A stretch of 64,000 nucleotides of DNA from Hyalella azteca (taxonomy: Eukaryota > Arthropoda > Malacostraca > Amphipoda > Hyalellidae). The position numbers were made by a program, and so were the translations under genes. The notes below the pieces were generated by a model. That model made no database searches and was not told where the DNA came from. It saw only the letters and a program-made list of their open reading frames with translations. Location: assembly GCF_000764305.2 (NCBI RefSeq), contig NW_025939063.1, forward strand, positions 1 through 64,000. The letters run 5' to 3'. The first letter of the stretch is position 1. The number at the start of each line of letters is the position of its first letter. Below, piece after piece: positions 34,236 through 46,500 of this stretch.

Positions 34236-35279
34236 AGCTGTGGTGATGGAGATAATTACTGATATTATCTACTTATATTTCAAATTTGAATAAAATCCGT
34301 TCATATTTGACGGAGTTATGAGTGCCAGAGTTGAAAATGAAGTTAGGTTTTGCATGCGAGCTCGCAGGCGAGTTCGCTGAAGTGTCGAATCGGTGAGATT
34401 GGAGAAGAAAGCCAAGGGCCAAATGCCAATGATTGTTGAGTTATGACGTCGTCGCACGCGTGCAATTGATGACTCAGTGACACGGTGATGTTCATGCCTA
34501 GAAAGTTCCGTATAAGTATGAAAAATATACAACTTCTCAATGAATATCATTTAGAGCAATGACGTATTTCCTGAGCGCTGTGTAGTCTTCGATACCATAG
34601 AGAGCCATAAAAAATTTTCTATTTTAAAAGAAAACGTTCGACCGATACTGAAAAATATTTTAATATGTATTAATTTCTGCCTCGGTCATTTCTTTCATTG
34701 ACAACTGAAACAATAACTTTCAACAATGCTATTGGTAGCTTGAAAGTGGCTAAATAAACTTCAATAGTTAAAGGGCTAAAGCTGAACAGTTCATTGAAAA
34801 CTGAGATGCTTCTAACCAAAAAGATTATCTTCGTGTGAATAAGATCGACCCCTCGTACTATCTTTTCAGCAGCGGTATTATCAATTAGAGATTACTTTAT
34901 TTCTCGTTATGTAAACTTTATAGCACATATAGTGAGGTTTCACGTAGCCAAGTGAATTAATAAATTTCACATTAATGTGGTCATGCATGGAAAATAAACC
35001 AAACCAAGCTAAGTAGGAAGCTAAATACTGCCATTGAACACAATATATCTGGAAGAGTTCTTCAAAGTTAGACTAGAAACTACGGCATTAGAGAGTGCCT
35101 CTCTAAACACGGCAGCAGAAGTAAGCGCTCATAACTCCAGTCGCTGTGCAAACCAAATTGATTTTGAATTCAACTACGAAGAAAATCTGTTTTGCATTAT
35201 CATGTTACTCTTTTTCTCAAGGAATCGTTTTCACTTTGGCGACTCGAATGAGCGCATGTTTTCTGCTCAGTAAATAACA

Positions 35280-35355
35280 TTCTGTACTCATATTCTTTTT
35301 AGCGCATTTTCTCACTTATGGAAAAAATGCACTATTGTGCTCGCCATGTCCATCT

Positions 35356-35386
<31 letters not shown>

Positions 35387-35480
35387 CGTCCGTCCGTGTC
35401 CTCAAGTTTTCGTCGACGAGAAAATGCGCTCTCTGACACTCACTGCAGTGAGCACTGAGTTATATTTTTTTTACAACTCC
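35280..35480. repeat. Microsatellite-bearing short element, copy 1
   Basis: (TCTG)n then (TCCG)n at 35350-35397, followed by GACGAGAAAATGCGCTCTCT and the palindrome ACTCACTGCAGTGAG. The same parts occur reversed at 58510-58690, so microsatellite and palindrome belong to one mobile repeat family. Confidence 0.65.
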
Positions 35481-35879
35481 TCGGGAAAAATTTTATAAGT
35501 TAGGTAAAAAAATTGCTTAATTGAAACGAAAATATTCGTCATCTACCAGATCGTGGTTGTATATTGTGAAAGTTTACTGTGCCACATTGACACCGCCTCG
35601 AGGTCCTCGATTCGCGACCAACAAATTGTCAGCAATTCTCTTTCAAATAAAAATTAATAATTCAAATTTAAACAATAAAACAAATTCGTAATTAATTTGA
35701 TTCTTTATAAATTAAATTCATTACAAAAGTATATTGGTCTTCAACAAATTTTCTAGCAGTCCAATAAAAAAATTAGAATCCAACAGCCCAGTGATACAAT
35801 TTTTAGCTGTGAGATTGATGATGAATTATTGTCAAATATTGGCAGTCGAAACAGCCACGATCTATTTTCAATGCCAATC

Positions 35880-35972
35880 TTCAAACGAACCCGAATAATA
35901 ATTCGAACCCGAATAATTCATTCGAACCCGAATAATTCATTCGAACCTGAATAATTCAAACGAACCCGAATA
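35880..35972. repeat. Minisatellite, about 19-base unit
   Basis: Four to five units of TTCGAACCCGAATAATTCA with small variations. Confidence 0.8.
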
Positions 35973-36049
35973 CAATTTTTCAACGTTTAGCTATATCATA
36001 AATGAATTTGAATATTAAATTCTTTCGTTAATTCGCTGTAGCTGATGAT

Positions 36050-37200
36050 ATTGTAACAGAAGGCGACGCATCGATCATCGTTTATTCAACTGTTCCTCAA
36101 CAGAAATACGTGGTTCAGCGCATCTTATTAAATATAGTCCCATAAAAACGATTGCGCAGTGCTATTCCTACCGGTATCTGGACATGGTGATTCTCAACAT
36201 TATCAGTAGAATAGCCCTAAGGAGCATTATCTTTTGTGCACATTACAGACAGACGCCCTTAGCAGGCTGGAAAATTTGCATGTATGTTATACGTTTCAAT
36301 ATTTGCATCACGATTCCCATGTGTGCATCCAAGATCGACTGTGAATTTTTCGCAAATTTAGTTATAGGTTTTCATCAAACTACACAAATGAATCTCTATA
36401 AAACCTAAATTGATGTTACGCGTATCAATAATGCATATCAAATTCGAGCAATGGAGGTAAATAGAAATATTATTATTTAGAGGTTACCTTTTCTCTGAAG
36501 TTTACCCAGTACTTTTTCTATGGATAACTTATTTAAAATTATTATTTGTGTTTGAAGATGGTAATTCTATGCGGGATTCGACAACTCAAATTGAAATTTT
36601 TAATCTCTACCAATCATATTTAATTAGATTATTCTCGTCAACCATATAATATAGTAATATTGCGGAAAAAGCGCAACACGTTACCTAAATAATCGCTGAA
36701 ATTCGCCGAATGCTCAATTCAGACGAAAGGAAGACAAACAGGAACAGAACGCACCTGCATTATTTAATGAACGGACTTTAAATGAAGACAAATAACATGA
36801 AGAATAATATACGATGCATGCGGGTTTTAACAATTTAAATGTAATTTTTCTATTCCCGTATGACATTTTCTCCTTCGAACAATTTCTTTTATTATAAATG
36901 ATCATTGAAAATATTGAAATATATGAGTTTTGGATATTGGGAGGTTATCTCTCAAAATTACAAAAAGTAAAATCGAAACAAAATTATACCATGATATCTT
37001 AATTTTTTTCATTTTTACGATTAAAAATGCTCGTTTTAAAACATTAACCGGTAGTTCATGAAGTTAAAGTAGAATTATTTGCTAAATACGTTCAAATATT
37101 ATTAGTTCGGGAAAAGTGCCTTACAATAAGGAGAACAAAATTCCATGCAAAAGCAATGAATTGATGATGTTCCGAATGTTCCGAATCGGGCGGCAATACC
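36050..37200. repeat. Two diverged LTR-like repeat copies, one in each orientation
   Basis: 36050-36410 matches 27760-28300 in the + orientation (CGATCATCGTTTATTCAA..., TACGTGGTTCAGCG). 36760-37200 matches 30380-30665 and 33880-34235 in reverse, including TTAACCGGTAGTTCATGAAG. Sequence between them is AT-rich. Confidence 0.5.
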
Positions 37201-37574
37201 CAAGAAAGTGACGCGCCTCATCTTAACCAAGTAGAATGTTTCAAATCGGCCATCTCAGGTTCACTGAACCTCGGGGCGGTGTCAGTATGACTGAAGAGTA
37301 AATTTTCACAATCTACAACCATGCCCAGTGATGGGGAACGAAAACTTTCGCTTCAAACATCTTGAAACGTTTTTAGTGATAATTTTTTTACCAACATCTC
37401 AGTTAGACATCGTTATTTGTGGTTAATAGAATCCTTATATGGTTTAAATAAAAATAAGAATTCGGTTTTCGTATCCTGCAAAACGATATTTGGAGGTTGA
37501 CATTGACTGTATATGTATTGATCTCCACATCATGGATACGCACCGCCTTTAAGTATCATGGAAATGCGCCATGT

Positions 37575-37744
37575 TTTTCTGTTCTTCAATGAATAACACA
37601 AACAACATGTTTTCCTTCATTCTTCCTGCTTGCCAACCGTTTAGAGTAGTCAGATGCACATGATAAAAGAGAAATTAATCTCACTGCAGAAATAACTACG
37701 CCGCTTCCACCCGTATTACATCTAGTGCATCTGAGCCCGGGGAT
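37575..37744 (-). repeat. Tc1-adjacent repeat, copy 4 (right arm of inverted repeat)
   Basis: Reverse complement of 33230-33400 with very few differences; open frame with AVRLISLLSCASDYSKRLAS. The SINE at 37751-37994 has inserted at its outer edge. Confidence 0.6.
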
Positions 37745-37750
37745 TGATAT

Positions 37751-37994
37751 AATAATAATAGCGGTTTCAGCCTTTAGTAGGCAGTAAGCCTGTCGCCGAT
37801 TCTTAACATCGCAGAGCATTCACATCATTTTGCGGTCTCGAACTCGCAGCTCACTGCTACAATTCAGCTGTGCTTAACCGCCCGGCCTCCTCACCGATTC
37901 TGACCAGAATGTGGAGCACATTGCTGGGATCGAACCCGCGCTTCTCTGCGCCAATCCTGGTACTCTGAACTTTAACCACTGGGCCACCCTGCCC
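37751..37994 (-). repeat. Complete dimeric tRNA-derived SINE with target-site duplication
   Basis: On the - strand the 244-base element starts GGGCAGGG and runs through A box TGGCCCAGTGGTTAAAG, B box GGTTCGATCCC, a second tRNA-like unit (GGCCGGGCGGTTAAGC and GAGTTCGAGACC), then AAGAATCGGCGACAGGC and an (ATT)n tail. It is flanked by TGATAT at 37745-37750 and 37995-38000, and the left arm of the inverted repeat (about 33232) shows the empty site. Its 3' part shares about 17 of 18 bases with the LINE 3' end nearby. Confidence 0.85.
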
Positions 37995-38030
37995 TGATAT
38001 GCGAATGCTTGCATTGGGATACACATAAAC

Positions 38031-38438
38031 ACAGGGGTTAGACAAAATAAGAGAAACGCCTGATAAACCCACAAAATATATTTTAGTATGGTGTAGGTTC
38101 ACCTTTAGTGGCAATTACAACCCTAATTCTCCGAAGTATTGATTCATACAAATTGTGAATTTTTTCAAATGAATTTTAACCCATTCTTCAGTGAAGACTC
38201 CTTCCAGGTCTTTTAACGACAGCGGCGGCGGGAATCGACTTCTGACTTGCCTCTCTAAAATTGGCCATAAACGCTCTATAAAATTCAGGTCTGGTGATTA
38301 TGATGGTCAAATGAAATGCACAACTTCATCAAAATTTTCCTCGTGCCATTTTTTAATAATTCCAGCTGTATGGATTGGGGCATTATCATCTCGAAGGATG
38401 GCGCTGCCTTCTTGAAACAGTGCTTGAACCATTGCATG
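38031..38438 (-). mobile_element. Tc1/mariner relic E with preserved terminal sequence
   Basis: On the - strand it reads QEGSAILRDDNAPIHTAGII then KKWHEENFDEVVHFI, degenerate ERLWPILERQVRS, and ends in an inverted-repeat terminus (TTATTTTGTCTAACCCCTGTG, 38030-38050). The 5' half is lost at the N at 38439. Confidence 0.8.
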
Positions 38439-38509
38439 NACTAATAAATATTGTTTGGCTGGTACGGATGTTTTTGCTTTCCTAAGAGTAAGATGTGACA
38501 ATGGTTAAC

Positions 38510-38870
38510 TAATCATCAAGCATCGACCTTGCTATTAGTAATTAAAGGCTTTTAAAGTAAAGTTAACGTCAGTAGATGGAATTTCGAAGCTTTATAGGTT
38601 ATTGGATAACAATATTACCTACAGGTCAGTCATAGAGCACTTCGGTGCACTATGCATGTATAGTACATCTATAAATACAGAATAATTATTATTGTAAATA
38701 GCAAACACGACTTATTTTTTGTTCCATATGAAATTGGAAAATTATATTTAAATACATTTGCAGTTTTATGGGCATTTAATGACAAAAGTTCAGCATTTAG
38801 TTGAGGATTCGTGTCGCATAAGAGGTGTGGTCAGTGTGGGTGGACTTGAAGTGACTCGAATTATTTCTCC
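38510..38870 (-). repeat. Dispersed repeat, copy 3
   Basis: Reverse complement of 23270-23640, including CCTGTAGGTAATATTGTTAT and CCTCAACTAAATGCTGAAC. Confidence 0.6.
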
Positions 38871-39560
38871 CATCGTCTTTTCTTGTCATTGTCTTAATTA
38901 ATTTTATTAAACCTTGATATTCGTTAATCACAAATCTCTATCTACATGTAACTTTATTATTGTGAACTCGATTGTTTATCTCGTATTTCATCATTTCACT
39001 ATTAAATAATTACAAAATATTCGGTCTTTAAATCTTGTTAATTCTTGAGCACAGATAACACTCGTGTAATTTATGAAGGATTAAAATTCAGTAAACGACG
39101 AAATTATTTCTATATTTGAAATCGTACCATCAATTATTGTAATTTCGTTTTAGACCGCGCCAGCGGGTAAACATTAGACAATCGCGTGTTTAGACTCACG
39201 TGTTAGCGTCATTTGCTGGACGACGTCGTGGGGTGAACATCAGCTCATGGGTAAGATGCTGAGTTTTACTAGAATTTAATTCCTATAATGTAATCATTGT
39301 AATTAAACGTTTCAGTGTAACTGTCATAACCAAATACTGATTGTGTTCTCTGTAGTCTTTTGATATTGTTATTCCATGGTGTTCATGTCATGTTGATTTT
39401 AACGGCCATCACTGGTACAGGTGTTGGTCGGTCGGCGTCTTCATTCTTCACTACAATAAACTATTTGAGCTTCACAGTCTTTACTCTAACCCACAAGACA
39501 GGCTCAAATAACTAATTAAGGAAGAGGGAAGGCTGCTGTAAAATCTGAACAAGCAGTAAA
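38871..39560. other. Unassigned sequence between repeats and copy B
   Basis: No counterpart on the other arm was seen. ACTACAATAAACTATTTGAG at about 39450 and CACAAGACAGGCTCAAATAA at about 39500 resemble the end region of an LTR (poly(A) signal AATAAA near the end, then a CA-rich tail), but no partner LTR is present. Confidence 0.35.
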
Positions 39561-39949
39561 AAATTATGAAAAATCATTTTCTGTTATGCAAACAAGCTTA
39601 TTTGAATATAAGTGTATGGACAGCACTTTCCAAACTAATGAATTCCTCGAACGCATTTATGTAAACTAACCGAATACGACTCCCAGCTAGCTTGCTGTTA
39701 CTGGAAAGACGACATTAGGTGCCGCTATATATACATAGTTCATGCGCATGGTTTGAAGTTGACGAATACGCGTGGAATGAGCAAAACAATTTCAGAGAAC
39801 AGCAGAAATAGTATTGAACTCATATACATGATTCCATTCAGCCCATATAAATCAACTTGAAACCAAGGTACCTCTCCCCTGCTGTAGCTCCACTCCTATA
39901 TATAGCAGTCAACTGTACAATAATTTGGGAAATGATTACTGCAGACTGC

Positions 39950-40144
39950 AGTGCAAGCATAAATATATTTATTCACCACACATTGTTAAATTATATATAA
40001 ATTATTTTCTCGCAAAATCAACATATAATAAAAAAGTATAACAATTTCAAACGGTTATATTTTTTTCACGCAAAATCAGCAAACTACTGAGAGCTCCACG
40101 TCGTCCATGCTTCGCACCAGAAGCAACAGATGACTCCGCATCAC
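39950..40144 (-). promoter_or_regulatory. 3' UTR exon and poly(A) signal of astacin B
   Basis: Acceptor CTCTTCAG|GTGATGCGG at 40144, matching the A copy at 22146, and AATAAA at 39973-39968. Homology between the two loci continues past the poly(A) site to about 39570. Confidence 0.55.
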
Positions 40145-40573
40145 CTGAAGAGAATGAATGGTCAACCATTTTAACTGAGAAAGTACAAGGATGACTTATA
40201 AAATAGTTCCACTATTGTAATGCAAGCTTCGTACGGACTATTCATAAGTGATATGATGCCTCAATCTTTTCCCAGAATTTAGCACAGTTACAGTTTTTTT
40301 ACAGTTCAAAGTTACAGTTTTTAGTGGATTCGCAATCAGGTGTAGAAGTTACAAAAGAAAATAATGTAATATTATCTCCATAGATAACATTTTTCACACA
40401 TCAAGGAGAGGAAGATCGAACAATAAATTTGCTCGAGGACACAATTAAAAAATTAAGGTGGGAAGGCTGGCGCTGGCACTTAATTAATTGCTATTGCGAG
40501 CTGCATTGAGAGAAATGCATTGCTGCTCTATGGTACACAATCATTGCTAGGCACAATATGATTGTCAATTTAC

Positions 40574-43500
40574 CTCGAGACTACCTTCAGTTGGAAATGA
40601 TCTCAGTTGTGAAAACGGCCTTGTACCCACGACTCCAGTTTTCTAGTCCAAACATTGCGTAGTTGTAGTTCTTGTAGTGGAGGATAAGCTCCGACTTGTT
40701 ACTCTTAAAAACTGTTCCGTTCGAAATTTCTTCACCACAGAATCTGACGTAATACAAAAAACAATGAATTTATAATTATAAGGTTACAAAACATATCTAT
40801 CGTTATTCGAATTATTAAACAATGTAAATATAAATTTATAGAACTTCCAATGAGTATTTTCCCTTCGAAAGAAAGGAAATGAAATACAGTTGCATTTCTA
40901 TTTAGCATTTAGTTAAAACTGATACAATAGATATGTACGGAATGACTCTAATAAAACTTTAAAAACCACCAGAGAATAATTACAGAATGTTTGAGCTTCA
41001 TTATTTAAATACATAAATTTTGCATGAAAATTTCAAGTTTTTTTTTCAACTATCACGACGAAAACCGGTCTTACATGGCCCCCTCCTCCACGGAGACGTC
41101 AGAACGTATCTCCAAGGAGCTGTAACTGCAAGTCTTGTTGAAACGCGGCAAGATCTGGAAGTCTTCGAACTTGACCACTGCTCTCTGGCCTTCGGGAGCA
41201 CGCATCACTTGCGTGTACTGTATACCTGTAACAAAATTCAATCTCATATATTTATTTACACTTTCGATTAGTGTATCCGGGATATGTTATACTATCACTA
41301 TGATAATACTATGATAATTCCAGGTTTGAAGGGCTAGTCTTATGAAGAAATATTTGAATTAATGAAGCTTCCGAGTGTCGACGTCAGCGTGGCGTTATCG
41401 ACGTCTGCGTGGCGACCTCATTGAAGAATACGATGAAACTAATGGTTTATACAATGCCACAGAATGATTCCTAGAATGTGAAACAAAAACCAACACCAAG
41501 GGCCACGGCTATAAGCTAAAAAAAATTGCGGTGCAACTCTTCATTGCGACATCACTTGCGACATGTGGAACAACGCCTCTGATGATGATATTGTTGGCGC
41601 TCCGAGTATGAACAGTTTGAACACGTTCATGAACAGACTAGACAAGCCTATGCAGGAGCATATGTTCAGTCGTGAAATGCTTAGTACCGTACGGAACCAT
41701 TGAATGTCCAGTAAATATTTCAAACCACCGTCAGTTGAAATGATCTGGTCAAAACGCCAGTTATTAGATCTGTGAATAAGTCACGAAAAGTAAAAGAATC
41801 TGCCACAGGCCTATCCAGGCCTATTTCTTCAACGTCGACGATACGGCGAGTCTCTGATGTTGGCACTCATCATATTCGATTGTTCTGATCGTCTGACGGC
41901 TTTTCGCTATATTAGATAATCTCTGGTGGCAATTTTGAATTATCTATTATTCACAATACTTCGCATGGTTTTTAATGATTATCTGTTTATTTGCAAGTTT
42001 AAACCCCCAAACTTACGGTCTAGATTGATATTTGGACTGAAAGGAGTTACGTCCGACTCAACTAGTAATAATTGCAATGTTTCAAAATTGTCAGATAAGA
42101 ATCAAGTAGCATCAGCAAGAACTGGATTCAAGATTTGCAAATACTTGTATGACTGATTTCGCGCATCATTCATTACCTCGGTGTTAATTTATTATATTTG
42201 AGGCTAAAATATTCAATTGCAGATTCTAGAATTGGCAGCCTTTTTATACATATCGTTTATGCCCGAAAATTTTAAATCAGATGTTAAAGTTCAATCTGCT
42301 ACTTGGTTCAAATGTGATAGTGAAATATGATTTTGAAACAATTAAGGGCTATCTAACTATAGCTATTCCGAATTCACATGCTAGAGATCAAAATGGTTTG
42401 CTTAGTAGGAAAGCTACAGAGGAAAAATTTAGCAAACATTAATACATCTATAACTCATACCTTCCCGTGGACCTTTTGTAGGGTATCCAGGAGAGATGAC
42501 TTCTCCTCCTGGAGGAATCAAGGCGCTATTTGGGGATATCTTCCCCACAATGGCATCTGCGTGGAAGCAAAACGTTAAAACCAAACAATACCAAAAACAA
42601 GGCAGTACAATTTTAGTTGCGTTCACTACTGTAATAAAACGATCAGGTTAAAGTGGCGTTTCATTCGATTTCAATAATAACTTATAACGCCACATTCCAG
42701 CCGTGTCACGCTCTATCATCTTCAAAAACAGACTAGACGAAGCTATGCAGGAGCATATGTTCAGTCTTAAAATGCGTAGCAAATTACGGACCAGGCAATA
42801 AGTCCAGCAGCTATCTCAATCAATCGTGAGCTGTGGAAAGATCGGGTTCCAAAGGCCGGATCCCTTGTGAATCAAGTCACGAAAAGTTCAAGAATCGGCA
42901 ACAATAACACATGCCTCACCTATGCAGCCGTACATGGTGTTCACGAGCTTCATGTTCATGAAGGAAATTCCAGGAGCATTCCCCATGATTTCTTGGAAAC
43001 GGGCGTCTTTAGCGAGAAACACGCGCTTATTGTCCTTTCCCCCAGCCTTCACAGACAATAATGGACAGAATATATATGATATTACTGTATGCGAGCGTAA
43101 AACATAGGTAATTTATGAATTTACGCACCATGAAAACTGTACTCAATGACCTCAAAGTTCACTATATACTTTCAATGAATGTTTCGAAAACCAGGTCCAC
43201 GATCAGTGGAGAACAGGAGGAACAAATTTCATAGTGAAATCTATAATGGGATTAAAGCACAGGACACGAATGCATGAAAAAAAACGTTAAAACATGTTGA
43301 ACTTATTCATGAAAATTTCAGACGTTAGCAACGGATGGTCTATAGTGACAAGCTTTTGGTGTCACGCAAGATTTTCGTCCTAAAATATTCGTGAATAGAA
43401 AAATTTCTCGAAATAAAGACACTGGAAGCAGATGCTGATATTTTTAGCATCTGCTACCCATGTATCTGAACAAATAATATAGAGCTGACAACCAGGTATG

Positions 43501-46500
43501 AGGTATCCATGAGAGCTGGTATCCAAATAAAATTATGGGGAATTGTTTTCGTGATTTTTTTTTACTATTTAGATGCCCTTGAACTACATCTTTAAAAATT
43601 AAGAAAGAACACGATGGTAAAAAGTCCACAGGTTATGCATTTGAAGGAGATAATTTTTCATCCGAATGTCGATACATTTTGTACGTTCTCATTTGTATCT
43701 GATACTGCGAGTATGTTTGGAGGAGTCGCATCAGCAACTGATAACTTCACTTACAAAAATGAGTGAGACATTGTCCAAATAATGATGCCCTTTTAGGCCC
43801 TTTTTTAGTTTTCCTGGCCCAGTTTGGTCCAAAAAAAGAGCACGTCAGTGCCACGACCACTTTCTGCTTGTGCTTTGGGTATAAAAGAACACCGTTATTT
43901 GCACAATGAACCATTCAGTTTCAGACTGTTTATTTTGTATTAAAAGTAGATATACATTTATGTACTCTTATGGCTCATTCTCTTATGTCTCACCCGATCC
44001 TGATAATGCATGACTGAATAGTAGTCGTAGGGAACCTCAAAGTTGACAGTATTGGATTTAATGAAATTATTTTCCAAGCCGGGTATGACGTTGCTCATGA
44101 CCACGATGATGTTGTCGTCCCTGAAAATGTACAACATTTGTGCCGAGTCAATTACATAGATTCATTAAAGTTGAATATTATTGATTAATTTCTTTTCGCA
44201 GTGTATTATTTGCAGATTAATACATAGATTCGCGAATAGCTACAGAAATAGAAATGTGAATATAATGAACTGAAATGTACTGGCACTCGGGAGAACGTTT
44301 ACGTCTCTTCATTAATATGGATACAAACGCTTCTAATGTAAGGTTGTGTTTTTTGTCACAACCGACGCTTATGTAATCCATACCAGACGTTCGACCACCT
44401 GTCCAGCCCAAGTACATACATAAGCAGAATAGTTCAATTGACTTGGGGATGAGTTCGTTAGTATCGTAACTGATAGTGATCAAAAGGGATAATGAGGCAC
44501 AGTATTACAATTAAAGGAGTACTTATTTGAGCGGTCAAACAGATTGAAATACAAGTTGGAGTATGAGCTTTAAGGCTGGTAGTCAGAGTGTGGCGAAGTC
44601 TGATATCGAGGTATTCGCGACCACAATATAAAACCCTGGTTCTGTCCTCAGATCGGCAAGTCGCTACTCTCGAGCTCGTAGACTTCGTAACATGAGTTCT
44701 GGGCCAGCATGAAATTTGGGGCAACTGGTGGCTATCAGGTGGCTGAGGAAGGCCAGAGCTGGGCTAAAATTAATTGACTCGGGCCGACCGAAAGCCTATT
44801 TCCTCGCTTTTCGTTGAGAGTCCTAACCGCATGGGCCGTCGAGTTTTACAGCTCACTAATTTAGGACCTTTGCCTCCCCTGATACTTGCCACAGCACCTT
44901 CATCAGTGCCTGTTACTCTACGGCATTTATGCGCCACACACGGGCATGTTCGTTCATAACTAGTTTTTTGACATGTAATATCTACAACTAGGAGGCAGAT
45001 CAAGAAATGTCGAGTATACTATTCTGTGGAGAATAAAAAGTATAACTCGAATGAATCTCGAAAAAAGTGTAGTAGTCGCAAAATTAATATACATTAATAT
45101 TCAGAGTTTCTTAAAATTTCTTCGTCGTTACTGTTTGGCCTACACGAACCTGTCGCTGCGGGAGTGCTCGTGCTGTAGTCCCAACGAGTGGCCCAACTCG
45201 TGGATGACTCCCTGGAGCTGTTGATGATTAATTAATTATCAGACCATTTACTTCATACGACAACATAACACAGAAATTCATATTTTTGGAGGCGCATGAT
45301 GTAAAAATTAAAATAATTAAAGGCATTTCTTTATTTAGTGCCTATTCTCAAAAATATAAACTAAAAAAGTACCTGGGCATCTATTGAAAATTTGCTTGCA
45401 TTAGCACTACAAGGAGCTTACAGCTGTGACCTTGTCTTTTAAGCCATCGATTAAGTAGGTAACGTACACATCGGCTTCAAAACTTTATACAGCAAGTACA
45501 TCACCCATATAATTTGTACTTACGTCGCAAGCATCGCCAAAAATGCTGACTGTTGTGACCTTGCCGCGTGTGTACCCCACGTCGGAGAAACAGCCGCTCT
45601 GTATCGTGATCTTCAGATACTCGGTGTCTGATGCAGTCATCTCTGGGAACTCTAAGCACGAATTAGCCTCCCAAGATGTGAACGCCAATTTCAGCAGAGT
45701 TACGTTCAAATTCGCTGTCAGGTATTTAAAAGGTATTAGATTTTATTTAATGCATTTTTTCGAAGACCTTTCAAGCTTTGAAGGACTCATTGTACGTTTT
45801 CACTCCATTATCTACTTGTGCAACACATGAAGATTAAATTGCGTTCAAAGGATCATGCAGGTGCAACTACGAACCATATTCAACAGCAAAATATTCCGCA
45901 ACATATGAGAAAAACGTCGTGTTGTGCCTCTCATTATTAGCTGACGTACAAGCAAGAGTCCATGGCTCACAAATAAACTCCCTGAATTGTTGATGATATC
46001 AATTGGACATCGAATAAATTTTTACTTACTAGAAATGGAACGAAAATTTTCACAGCAGTCTGCTCCGCAAGTATTATCTACTTATTGAATACAAATTAAC
46101 TTACGATCTGATATCTTGTAGGGAATTTTGACAACTCCGTTCACTTTCGGCCAAAGTTTGGCTATGGAATCCAAGTTTTTAGCAAGCAAACTTTGCCACT
46201 GGTCCGCGGAGTACAGCATGTCGCCGACCAACACCGACCCGTCCGCTCGGGTGGCCACGTCCTGGTGGGATCAGACATTTAATTCACTGGTTTGTACTGA
46301 AGAGATGTTAGCAGGCCATTAAAACATCTACACAAATAAGAACAATTCAATACTAGGGGCATTTTATTGCAAAACAACTTATGTACGGCTGGATTTGAGA
46401 AAGACAAACCAATAAATATTTAAAATAATTTGTCCACGCTCATTACTCATAACTTTTATATAGGCAGGCTCAACAGTCTATTAAAGATTTATGCATTGCG

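Larger units (their letters stand above)
34236..36049. other. Spacer of the inverted repeat, no gene recognised
   Basis: Contains a TCTG/TCCG microsatellite element at 35280-35480 and a short tandem repeat at 35880-35970. An open frame at 35034-35273 has no recognisable features. Otherwise AT-rich. Confidence 0.5.

Noticed and set aside
44774..44959. 61-codon frame repeated at 10039-10224
   Set aside because: It lies within the high-identity intronic block; differences between copies are not concentrated at third positions, so coding is not supported. A possible extra 3' exon starting at the TTGTTGTAG acceptor (10019) stays in frame only in copy A.
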